Positions 10,370 through 22,484 of a stretch of DNA of 25,466 nucleotides are shown here, piece after piece. The DNA is from Pigoraptor vietnamica (lineage: Eukaryota > Opisthokonta > Filasterea): the NCBI GenBank assembly GCA_943704525.1, contig CALSCQ010000207.1, positions 1 through 25,466 of the forward strand. The letters run 5' to 3'. Each line of letters begins with the position of its first letter. Position 1 is the first letter of the stretch. The translations under genes and the position numbers were made by a program. The notes beneath the pieces were generated by a model, which worked only from the letters and a program-made list of their open reading frames with translations, was not told the origin of the DNA and did not search any database.

Positions 10370-11188
10370 TCACGCAGACATTCCGAACCACGTCGTCCAT
10401 AAGGGATCGTCGTGCGGCAGAATGTCTTGTCCGATGGGCCACGTCGGAAGTGTGCTCGAGAAGCCGTGCGCTTCAACTGCGTGGGCTGCGTCTGCCGCTG
10501 TCCCTGCTGCGACAGAGCTACCCCTCGCTGTTGGCGGCCGCGGCGTCACGCGAAGACGTTCGAGTCCGCGAAGAAGGGAGGGCGACGTGTCGCGCCCCGC
10601 CATGGACGTCAGCACGCGAAGCGCGCTTTTGCGCAACGTCACGTCGTCCAGCAACAACTTCGCCTTCTTGTGCGCTCCGCGCCACTCTCTCGGTGCAGGT
10701 CTCGCCGTCGAGTCACCGTCCAACCCGTTCGCATAACGGATGCCTGTTATCGTACCGCACGGACAATAAGCGGACGACACCCCTAAGAGAAAAGACGAAA
10801 AGTATGTTGTGGATGCGTGCGCAGTGTTAACAACAGCGCGCAATTCGGCCAACTCACATTCGAGAAGCGCGCTCAAGTATTTCCGGAAGCCGAAGAACGG
10901 GCACAGACGCCAGCGGATCTCGTCGCCGCCGTCCCACTCGAACGACACGCGCACGCGCTCCCCAAACTGCGTCGGAAAGTCATTCGCGAGCCACAAGTTG
11001 ACCTCTCCCGTCCCTGTCACACGCGCCGAGAGCTTGATGCCGTCGCGCTGGACAGTCAGCGTGCCCGCTCCGCCAGCGAGTCGCTTGACGTCGAGGACGA
11101 GTACAGAGCCGAACCGTGGTCTTGCCGAACCAACAGATGCGTCGGGGCTCGTGGGCACCCTCGACGTCTTGAAGCAAGGTGCGCGCAT
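10370..11188 (-). CDS. Hypothetical protein, two or three exons
   Basis: An open minus-strand frame contains a good candidate intron at 10857-10783. It has a GTGAGT donor, a TTAAC branch-like site, a long pyrimidine tract and a TTAG acceptor. It is 75 bp with no in-frame stop, so spliced and unspliced forms both read through. Spliced, it gives 247 residues from ATG 11188. An alternative first exon, 11379-11359 (MELSKVR), could splice in phase 0 to 11167 over a GTGAGA donor. Its N-terminal half looks like a folded domain (GEVNLWLANDFP, GERVRVSFEWDG, CPFFGFRKYL). The rest is Ala-, Arg- and Pro-rich. I recognise no family. Start and C-terminal half are uncertain. Confidence 0.45.
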   Translation of the reverse strand: MRAPCFKTSRVPTSPDASVGSARPRFGSVLVLDVKRLAGGAGTLTVQRDGIKLSARVTGTGEVNLWLANDFPTQFGERVRVSFEWDGGDEIRWRLCPFFGFRKYLSALLECELAELRAVVNTAHASTTYFSSFLLGVSSAYCPCGTITGIRYANGLDGDSTARPAPREWRGAHKKAKLLLDDVTLRKSALRVLTSMAGRDTSPSLLRGLERLRVTPRPPTARGSSVAAGTAADAAHAVEAHGFSSTLPTWPIGQDILPHDDPLWTTWFGMSA

Positions 11189-11379
11189 GACGACGCGTAT
11201 GACCTTGCCGTTGTTGTTGTTTGTAGATTTAAATGAGAATCCTCTGCAACACGCGTCATTTCACCCAGTCAGTTGGCTCTCGCAAACCTCAGTGGCACAT
11301 CCGCCGGTACGTCCCAAGTGTGGTGTGGCGCAGCACTATGCATCTCTACTAATCTCACCCTGACTTTAGAGAGCTCCAT

Positions 11380-12670
11380 TTTTTGGGCCTCGGGGGCAGG
11401 GCGCGGCCGGCATCGCCAATGTCCGGCGGAACTGCGCTCTCACTCAGATTCATCGTCCCTTCTTCACTGCCCCCGAGGCCCGCGCTTGAACCTTGCATGG
11501 ACAACGACTAGTAGACGTTGAACACAAATATATAGAGAAGTTTAATAGCGCATAAAAGAGGCTGAGTGTGCGTGTGGGGGGTGGGTGTGCGGGCGTGTGT
11601 CGGTGTGGGTGTGTGCGTGTGGTGCGTGCGAATCTGTCAAACTTGTCCCACCAATCGGATGCTTGGCTGTAACACAAGTGACCTGCAGTCTGGACATCGA
11701 TTGCAAGTGCCTTTTACGGTGAAGTTCAATTTACTCATGCCCTGCCAACGGCGGGTGAGTCCTGACTCAGAGGGACGCATCCTTGGACCATCCCGGATGA
11801 CCACGGCCGGGTTTGGGGTGGCATGGCGGGGTGCAGCAAAAGGCGATTGACTGGCGAGGGACACCAAGCAAGAGCCGGCAGAGTGCCCTGAGAGGTGTGG
11901 TGTGTGTGTGCGCGCCAGTTGCGCAGCGAGTGTTGATGTGAGTTTGCATGTCGCTTTTGATCTCAGTTTGCGGCTCAGAGTTTTCCCTGGGTCACTATTC
12001 GGTTGTTGTGTATGAGTCAGTGGCGCCTGGTCTTCGTATTGTCAGTCTGTTATACGCCGGTGCGTGTGTTGGCACGTGTATGTGGGCGAATGTGCGCTAC
12101 GTCTCTGCGATGTCATTCGCACACGTGGCACTCTCACATGCGCGCACAACATCCCTCCACTCGGCTGAAACGGCTGCACATCTCGGCCGCAAATCGTGTC
12201 ATGTGCCCGTGTGTGCGTGTGTTTTGTGTGCATGCGTAAGTGCCCGTGTGCATGTTGTGTGTTTTTGTGTGCTGTGTGTGTTTTTGTGTGCTGTGTGTGT
12301 TTTTGTGTGGTGTGGGTGGGTGTCGGCGGTTGGTGTCGGTGTCAGTGGCGTACGGGTGTGATTTTGCCATCCCCGGCTGTGTGGGCCGGCGATTGTAGTT
12401 CAGTTGCGTGTGTGTTTTTCTGAAATGTGCGTGCTTTTGAGAGAGTGTGTGTGTGCGTGTGTGTGCGAGAGTGAGTGTGTGCGTGTGTCGCAAGTAATGT
12501 GTCTTTCACAGCCCCGTGATATTTAATTTGCCTTCCGCCGACCATAATAATAACTTTTTTTTGCACCGCAAGTAATGTGTCTCACAGCCCCGTGATATTT
12601 GCCTTTCGCCGACCATAATAATAACTTTTTTTTGCACCTTTCGTAGCAAATCGCCGGGCGTTAGTCAGTC
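11380..12670. other. Intergenic region with GT-rich low complexity
   Basis: No supported gene was found. GT-rich tracts occupy about 11565-11630, 12190-12320 and 12425-12490. At 12256-12312 a 19-bp unit (GTGTTTTTGTGTGCTGTGT type) repeats nearly three times, with T5 runs at 12262, 12281 and 12300. The stretch 11640-11880 is the least repetitive but shows no convincing product. Confidence 0.55.
12489..12638. repeat. Two-copy tandem duplication upstream of the F-box/Sel1 gene
   Basis: Copies at 12489-12566 and 12567-12638 share CGCAAGTAATGTGTCT, CACAGCCCCGTGATATTT and a segment ending CGACCATAATAATAAC then T8 and GCAC. They differ by small indels. Copy 2 ends 32 bp before the ATG at 12671, so the duplication probably lies in the promoter or 5' UTR. 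Confidence 0.9.
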
Positions 12671-13794
12671 ATGGGGAATGCCGGCCTCTCTCGTGCAAGG
12701 CCCCCCGTGTCTTCCTTCGAGTCGCTCTTGATCAGTCCGCCGAACCTCGACACGCTCCCACCGGAGTTGATTGTCGTCCACGTGCTGCCCTATCTGACGA
12801 ATGGCGAGAAGGGCGCGCTGGCCAAGACGTGTGGTCGTCTCTTTCGCCTCCTTCGCCAGGAGCGCATGTACCGCCTGTCGTCTTTGTGCACTCGCAAGTA
12901 CTTTGAGGACGCCGCGTTTCGCAGAAAGGTGCAGGCGTGCATTCCCGAGGGAAAAATCGCGCCACGCCCCTTCGAGTGTGCGGTGATGGCGTTTCACTTT
13001 GCTCCGTTTCAATTCAAGCACGCACGGAAGCTTTTCGAAGAGACACTCGCGGACGAAAGAGCGACCGAACTGGAGAAGGCACGCGCCGACTTGTCACTGT
13101 TTCTGCCGCATTCTTGCTGCTGGGGTGGCCCTGACAACTCCGATCGACACAGAGTGGCTCCTTCCGCGGACTTCTCTGCGCTGGCGACGAGCGCGATCCC
13201 GTGCGTGCATTTGAGATGGGCATGTGCCACTATCATGGCATTGGGACCGAATGGGACTCTCGCAAGGCCCATTCGCTCTTTGTCGCTTCTGCGAACGGCG
13301 GGTGTGCGGCGGCGATGTACTTCCTCGGCAATTACCTGTTGGATGGATTTAGCGTGCCTCGTGACCAATCGGCGGCTGTTGCGCAGTATGAGAGGGCGAT
13401 CGCGATGGGCCACTTTGGGGCGATGTATGAGTTCGGCACTTGTCTCTACTACGCCTGGAGAGTGTCACTTGACGAGGCGAGGGGCGTTGCGTTGATTCGG
13501 AGTGCGGCAGTGAACGAGGGGAGCTGGAGTGCGAAGAAGTGGCTGGGGAAGAAGAAGGACGAGCTCAAGGAAAGGGGGCCGGCTTTGGCGAACAGAGAAA
13601 ATGAATGCGCCAATTCCCATACAGCGCTAAGTTTCTGCCAATTCGGAAGACAGTATAGTTTGTGTTCTTGGTGCTTCATTGCGCGCAACCACTGCAGCCG
13701 GCCGCCGCTACATGCAGTGGCTTGTGGAAGTGCCGTGCCGCACACTCCGACAAGGAACGGCAGCCCACTCACTGGCATCCACACGGCAGACTGA
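12671..13794 (+). CDS. F-box protein with C-terminal Sel1-like repeats; frame break near 13100-13160
   Basis: The frame from ATG 12671 (MGNAGLSR) encodes an F-box at about residues 27-66 (LPPELIVVHVLPYLTN, LAKTCGRLFRLL) and a helical region (HARKLFEETLADERATELEK). Beyond about 13130 similarity continues in another frame, open from 13135 to TGA 13794. That frame has LLCAGDERDPVRAFEMGMC followed by three Sel1-type repeats: GMCHYHGIGTEWDSRKA, LGNYLLDGFSVPRDQSAA and FGTCLYYAWRVSLDEARG. Known F-box proteins are SCF ubiquitin ligase substrate adaptors, and Sel1 repeats bind protein partners. The only GT...AG pair I found across the break (donor GTGGCC, acceptor GACACAG) would be a 28-bp intron, far shorter than others here. 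A real frameshift, a sequence error or an unrecognised splice all remain possible. The last 60 or so residues look unstructured. Confidence 0.7.
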
Positions 13795-14790
13795 GAGAAC
13801 TGTCGCGCAAAGTTCAGTAACACGGACCACTAACAACGCACGCACATTCAGTTGTCAAATACGCCGTCGGAAAGCAGAGAGGGAGGCGGAGATGGCATGA
13901 AACGAGAGTGGCCGCCGCAATAACTGAATCTGACTAAAGGGCGGCAGTGCCGTGCACGGCAAGCACACGGGAACTTACCCACCGCCATGTACACCTCCTT
14001 CATGGAAACGGATTGAACTTCAGTTTGGGGCGAAGGCAGCCGGTCGAGAGCTGACTCAGAGGTGAACGAAGAGGACTTCACTTCAGTTGAGAGAACAAAA
14101 GCCGGACATCATTTTGTTCGCACAATAAAGACTACCTTGACGCGCGCGCACACCGGCACACCCACACACACACACACACACTGACACACACACACACCAC
14201 ACATGCTGCGGCAGCCGGATCGGCGGCCCCGGCCCGGGCACTCAGTGAGTGCCGGAGCCGGCTTGACTGAATGACACCAACTAATTGAAACAGCAATCCA
14301 GTCAGACACAGTGAGAATGAGTACAGAATTTGATGCCGGCATGCCTGTGTCGGCGGTGCACCGTCAGTTGAAGTGAGTGACTGGCACTGTAAGCAAGGTC
14401 GGTCCACGCTGTGGTTGTCTGTTCTCGTCGTCGAGTATCGATGTTAAGCCACAGAAATAAATGGCAACCACATTATTAATAAATATTTTTATTTATCGAA
14501 AAAGTATTGATAAAAGAACCACAAGATAAAAATTACCTTTCGTTTAATTAATATATAAATGCTTAATACGCGATTTTGTTGGCAATTCAAATTTTTCGTA
14601 ATAAATCCGCAGTCACACCTTCAGTTACCGAGGGGGAGGGGCTGGACACCTTTCACCCAATACATCCGCCACAACACGCGCTCACAACGGCACAGTCGCG
14701 TTGTTTTTTGCGCTCTGCAGCACCCACATTTCGCCCTAATTCTTTTTGGCCGCTCTTCAGCTTCGCCCAAAACTATCCTCGCGTTTCAAA
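13795..14790. other. Intergenic region upstream of the tetraspan gene
   Basis: No supported gene was found in about 1 kb. It contains five TTCAGTT/AACTGAA motifs (13847, 13922, 14019, 14082, 14620) plus a related TCAGTTG at 14364, a CA tract at about 14158-14197, and an AT-rich island at 14450-14610. Confidence 0.6.
14450..14610. other. AT-rich island
   Basis: A sharply bounded AT-rich stretch in GC-rich surroundings, with TTAATTAATATATAAATG and a small perfect hairpin (ATAAATA-TTTT-TATTTAT, 14479-14496). It ends about 180 bp before the tetraspan ATG, so it could be promoter-associated or an old insertion. No terminal repeats or coding sequence were seen. Confidence 0.6.
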
Positions 14791-16354
14791 ATGGGTGGCG
14801 TCGATGCGAAGCGCGCGTCCACGCTCGCGGGCGGCGTGACCCTGTGCGCGCTCGTCGCCTTCATCCTGTTTATCGTGAGCGTCGCCGCGCCTGCAAAGTC
14901 CGTCTCGTGGAAAAACGAAGGTCCCATCAACCTCTACCAAATCTGCTCCTCCTCAAGCAACGACTGCCTGTCGCTGTCCAGTTCCTTGTTGCCGTATCCA
15001 TACGACGGCATGAACCTGATTGGGAAGGTCTCGCTCGCGCTCGGGAGTGTCGCGTGCGCGTTGTCCGCGTGTGCGACCGCCGTGCTTGCCATTGCCACGT
15101 TCAAGCTCTTTGGTGCTGCGAGGCAGTCGGAAGTGACTGCGGCAACAGTGAATGGGCCGCGCCAGTGGCTCACGGCGGGAGTTGTCTTTGGCGCTCTGTC
15201 AGGTACTGTGATTTTGAGCCCCTGCGTCGTCCTTCATTGACGGAGTTCGGCCAGTTGCACGGGCGGAGCACCCGACCCACTTTATGCCTGCTTACTCAAT
15301 GTTACTAATCGAAGTGTCAGTCTTGTACGCCCCTCCCAGTAGAGAGCTGCCGCCATCCCACCCGTGTGCCAGCTCGGGCTCAGAGTCACCGGACGACCAT
15401 AACACTAACGAAAACCTTGCCTCGTAATCTCGCAGCGGCGTCGGGCATCGGGGCGTTTGCGTCCTTTTCGCTGCTTTTCGTCGGACCCAAGAGCCAATGG
15501 GGCAATTACGGCCCCGGGTACGCGCTCTGCGTCGCCGCTTCCGTCCTCTCCGTGATCGTCGGGGCGGTTTCCTTCGCCACGTCCCGCCAGCTCTTCGACT
15601 TGCCCCCGCGCACCAGTGAGTGCCGTCACAAACGGCTGTCATGCCCCTTTAGCTTTTGTTGCCTGCCCTGTTTCTATGTGCGCCCACTCGCTGTTTAGGC
15701 ACGCCAGTTAGGATCGGCAGACGAGTTCAATCACCGACATTGCGCGCTTCAGTTGGCAGACGACGACCGTCTTCTCTACGGGGCGGCGTTATTCGGTCAA
15801 CTGAATGGCGGTGCAAAATGTCGTTCACTTAACTACTCGGCGCCTCGCCTGTCATGTCGCCTTATCCCGCATTTTTCGGCCTCTCTCCAGTGACCTTCAA
15901 CCAGTCGAACGTCGAACTCGTCGCAAGCGCCGACTACTATCAGCCAGCGACGTCCGCAGCTGTCGGGGTGGCCGCCCCAGCTCCAACAGCAGCCGCGCCG
16001 GCCCCGTGGACACCAGTGCAACAGCCCGTCGTCGCAGTCCCCACGCAGCCCGGCCAGCCGCCCCAGTTTTATGCGCCGCAGCCGTCGGGCGCACAAGCGT
16101 ACGCCCCTGCACCCGTGACGAACATTTACCAGCCGAAGCCCTCGGGAGCGCAGGCGTATGCCGGGCCCCCTCAGCAGTTCTACCAGCCCGCGCCGTCGGG
16201 TGCGCAGGGGTACGCTGCTTACCCGCAACAGATGTACGGACAGCCGCATCAGATGTACGTACAGCAAGTCCCGTACGGCGCCCCGCAGGGCGGCCACCAG
16301 GCCGCTCCGGCCCCGGCACCCAGCGCCGCGCCGGCTCCTCCGCCCGCGGAGTAG
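14791..16354 (+). CDS. Tetraspan membrane protein, claudin/PMP22-like, with Pro/Gln-rich tail
   Basis: Exons 14791-15202, 15436-15615 and 15891-16354 join in phase 1 at both junctions (acceptors TCTCGCAG and TCTCTCCAG) and give 351 residues. Four hydrophobic segments lie near residues 10-32, 74-100, 121-150 and 163-187. The first loop has SWKNEGPINLYQIC and a second Cys in SNDC. This is a loose version of the W...GLW...C...C signature of the first extracellular loop in claudin, PMP22 and EMP proteins. The 154-residue C-terminal tail, probably cytosolic and disordered, is rich in Pro, Gln, Ala and Tyr, with three PSGAQxYA repeats. By family analogy it may organise membrane domains or contacts, but this is inference. 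Other tetraspans (SUR7-like, amastin-like) are possible. It converges on the VIT gene. Confidence 0.82.
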
Positions 16355-16587
16355 CTCGCGAGTTCGATGTGCGCTTTCCTCGGCGCAGTGACGTGGAGCG
16401 AGCTCTCGCGGTGACAGTGAATGAAATCATTGTTGGCGGCAGAGATGATATTGTGTTCCCAAGGCATCGCCGGTCACTTTAGTCTTGTCTGCGTCAATTA
16501 CTCTGGGCTAACGGCAGCAACTAAGGTTGACGAAAGATGTCGGTTTCATTTCATCGCGGCTATTTGCGCACATCCGTCGCAAAGCCC

Positions 16588-16603
16588 TTCAGTTCCCACT
16601 GAA
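16588..16603. other. Short hairpin between convergent genes
   Basis: TTCAGT-TCCC-ACTGAA is a perfect 6-bp stem with a 4-base loop. It starts 5 bp beyond the VIT stop codon (16609-16611, minus strand), in the 254-bp gap between the convergent tetraspan and VIT genes. It may be a 3' UTR element or coincidence. Confidence 0.4.
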
Positions 16604-16608
16604 ATGGC

Positions 16609-18278
16609 TTAGCAGTCGTTGACGTCGGCAAACTGGTTGAGGCCCCATCCGACGAGGTAGGCCGCGCCGGCCGCAAGCGCACCGTTGAAGAGCACCCAGA
16701 GGCCCGAAATCCACCACTGCTGGCGCGAGAACTTGGACTGCGACGGAGAAAGACGGGCACTATCAGTCAGCAGGGCGAGACAACGAAGGCGGGTGTACGC
16801 GATTCTCTTGCAAGAATCGCGCAATGCAAACGCACAACGTCGACCGGTCCAGGCACGCGCTGACCCTCACACGCGCACGTGACCACGCACACGCGCACAC
16901 ACCTTGACCGCGCCGAGAACGAAGAGCGTGAAGCCCGTGAGGACGCACGACATGAAAAAGGCGATGTTGAAGTTCTGGACGCTGTTACGGAGCTCGTGGA
17001 ACCCAATGTACGCGACGAGGGGAACAAGGCCGAACACGAGGAACGACAGGAACGTGACAATGCCTGCGGGAACCCACTTTGATGAGACGGGGTCACAGAA
17101 TTCAAATTGGCGCATTCAAATTGGGGCGTGCACGTGTACGAGAGCGAGTGAGTGCACTGTGTCCGTGCGTGCGTCGCACGGAATATGGGCATGTGTGCAT
17201 GTGTTCCGTATCCATGAGGTGTGTGCACAGCATGATGTTCGTTGCGCTTGTGCGTGCGATTGCGTGGTGATCTCCGCACACACCGTTCTTCGCGGGCGAG
17301 TCGTCGCTGTCCGGGGGCATGAGGCCAAGCTCCGTCACGAGCATGTGGTCCACGAAGAAGTCCTTGTACTTGCTCATGATGTCGATCACCGCTTCGGCGT
17401 CTTCCTTCTCGATCCCCTTTGAGACGTATATCTCCACCATCTCACGGCGCTCGCCGTCGGCGTTGTTCTCGAGCTCCCTGTGTGACACGGGGAGAAGGAG
17501 TTAGGCGAGTGTTGGGATGGGGTTCGTCGTGTGTGCACGCTCAAAGAAAGAAGAAGACGAAGAGTCACTTGCATTGCATGCTATTGCGCTATCAGAAGAC
17601 AGTACAATAAAGCCAATTGGCGAAATAAGAACAACTTTCTCAGACCGTCCGATGGACCAAAGTGCACGCCCTCCCACTCACCACGCCTCGCGTGTGCGCT
17701 CCTTGATCGAGAAGTCGTACTCGGCCTGCGAGCTGAGAAAGTCTCCGAAGCCCATGGAGATGCCGTCGGCGATGAGGTTGGCGAACCCCATGACAATCAC
17801 AACACCCGCGGCCATGTCGGACCCCGCGACGGCGGCGACGACGGAGAACGTCGTGATGATGCCGTCGAGGCCTCCGTACACGATGCTCTTGATGTACTTG
17901 CCACTCCTGAAGTGGAAAAGGGGGGGGGGGGGGGAAACAGTGAGGCGTGGCGTAATCTCATGCTGGAAGTGAAGGACGGCAATACAGGCGGTACAATTTC
18001 ACTGCGTACAACTGCTCATAATGTGTTAAGGAGGCAAGGATTAGGTAAAACTTTGACAGCACGCAAAGGAAGAGGGCGAAGAGTTAGGGACGAAACTGAA
18101 AGCAAAAACCATAGACATTAACAAAAAAAGGAAGGCTAATCACAGAGAAGAGAACTTACGCCATGTGCCCAGGCTCAAGCCCAATCTGGCGACCGGGAGC
18201 ATCGTGCGCCGCAATAGAGAGCTCGACAGAGTTCGCTTCGTACGCATCGCGGGCGGCGTCCAAGTCACGCGTGGCCAT
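16609..18278 (-). CDS. VIT/CCC1-family vacuolar iron or manganese transporter
   Basis: Exons 18278-18160, 17906-17682, 17477-17284, 17063-16903 and 16737-16609 join in phases 2, 2, 1 and 0 and give 275 residues, a normal VIT length. TM1 carries the family signature (KYIKSIVYGGLDGIITTFSV with its conserved Asp). It is followed by IVMGFANLIADGISMGFGDF and the cytosolic stretch REAWELENNADGERREMVEI. The next part, KGIEKEDAEAVIDIMSKY, is the acidic metal-binding region. GIVTFLSFLVFGLVPLVAYI, a further hydrophobic segment and GLWVLFNGALAAGAAYLVG complete five spans. Known VIT/CCC1 proteins import ferrous iron or manganese into vacuoles in exchange for protons. Metal specificity cannot be read from the sequence. 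The ATG at 18278 is chosen because family similarity begins just after it; the frame stays open upstream. Confidence 0.93.
17920..17934. repeat. 15-base G homopolymer (C15 in the VIT transcript)
   Basis: In coding sense this is a C15 run just before TTTTCCACTTCAG. It therefore forms most of the polypyrimidine tract of VIT intron 1 (18159-17907). Confidence 0.9.
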
Positions 18279-19237
18279 TTTGAGTCCGAAGTATTGCACG
18301 AGGGTAAACGAGAGGGAGAGAAGCGATGTTGTTAGAGAGAATGAAGGACCACAGTGCACACGGGTGACATAACACTGTATGTGCTTCCCGCGTCCAAAGT
18401 GCCAACAAAGAGATTTCGACAAAGGCGAATTCGAAGTAGATGATGTCTTTCTTACACTGCGCCACACTTCCGAGGGGCGCGTGACTCAATCGCTCGGATT
18501 CTGTTGCAAATTTGGAAATAGAACGCTGAGTTCTATTCCATATATGTATAAATATCTTCCATATGTACTGAAAAGGTATTAAAAATCCCAATTCACCTCA
18601 TTTGTAAAATATAAAAAGTAATTTTAAGCACTGATTATCTATTGAAAGCAATAACGTAACTGTTAGCCTAAAAATAGCTCCCTCCGTGAAGCCAAATTTT
18701 GAACGTGAACGTCACGCACACACACACACACTGTTCGATAATGATCCAACGTTAACTTGCCTCTTACAACGCCCCACGATATCAGCTCCGCCTTGCGGCT
18801 GTGTGTGTTTATTCTTCTCCTTGAGTGTCACCGTGTGTGCGTGTGCGTGTGCGTAGTTCGTGCTCTACGCAACTTCATACGGCGCCCATCGCAAGCCGTC
18901 CCTTCGTGGGTCTGCGCCAACACACTGTGTCGCGCGTCTTTTGGAACCGCCCTATCTCGTTCGGCTGAGTTGCCGTCTGGTGTCTGCGGCGTTCTCTTTC
19001 TAGAGTATCCCTCTGCGTTCACTTCCCTCCACACGCCGGCATATGGGCGGCACTCAATCCCCCGCCAGCCAATTTCTCTAATCGCCACTTGATTGAGCAC
19101 CGGCCGAATTCCTTCGCCGATTCGCTTCGCTCGAAAGTTTTCGTGCACGGCTGTTTTCTCCGTAGTACGACTTGGTTGTCGCTCCTGCATCCTTCTATTT
19201 GGAGTGTGTTTGGCGCCGGTGCGCCGTGCGTGTGCGG
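18279..19237. other. Divergent intergenic region between the VIT and WIPI genes
   Basis: This 959-bp gap separates divergently transcribed genes and should hold both promoters. It contains an AT-rich island at about 18537-18676, a short CA tract at about 18716-18731, and pyrimidine-rich sequence with CTCC/CTTC motifs before the WIPI ATG. No coding or RNA gene is supported. The VIT frame stays open upstream to about 18467, without family similarity. Confidence 0.6.
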
Positions 19238-22211
<2,974 letters not shown>

Positions 22212-22484
22212 GGCCGCCTGCACGTGATCGCGTTTGCATTGCGTCGACCGTTGCCGCGTGTTGTGCCCCTCGCGCACGTGCAACGTCGGCCCTTTCACTG
22301 GGCTTTAAAGTGTGCGTTTGGCTGTAAAATATATGCGTACATTTGCTAATGTGGACTGCGTGTGCACGTCATGTGACCATCGCTAAGTGCGAGCAGCAAG
22401 TCGTATGGCAACAGCGTTTCAAATGGGAAATAGCCACAGCATCGCACAGGGCCACAGCGGGTGCGATGGCGATCACTTTCTCCC

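Noticed and set aside
10357-10830. Plus-strand frames opposite the hypothetical gene
   Set aside because: They lack recognisable features, whereas the minus strand has a well-formed intron.
11683-11741. Possible 59-bp minus-strand exon (GMSKLNFTVKGTCNRCPDC)
   Set aside because: It has an AG before and a GT after, but no neighbouring exon joins it convincingly and no family is recognised.
15833-16482. Long open frames on both strands over the tetraspan tail
   Set aside because: They are low-complexity Arg/Ala/Pro shadows of the Pro/Gln-rich tail, whose exon is tied in phase to the tetraspan exons.
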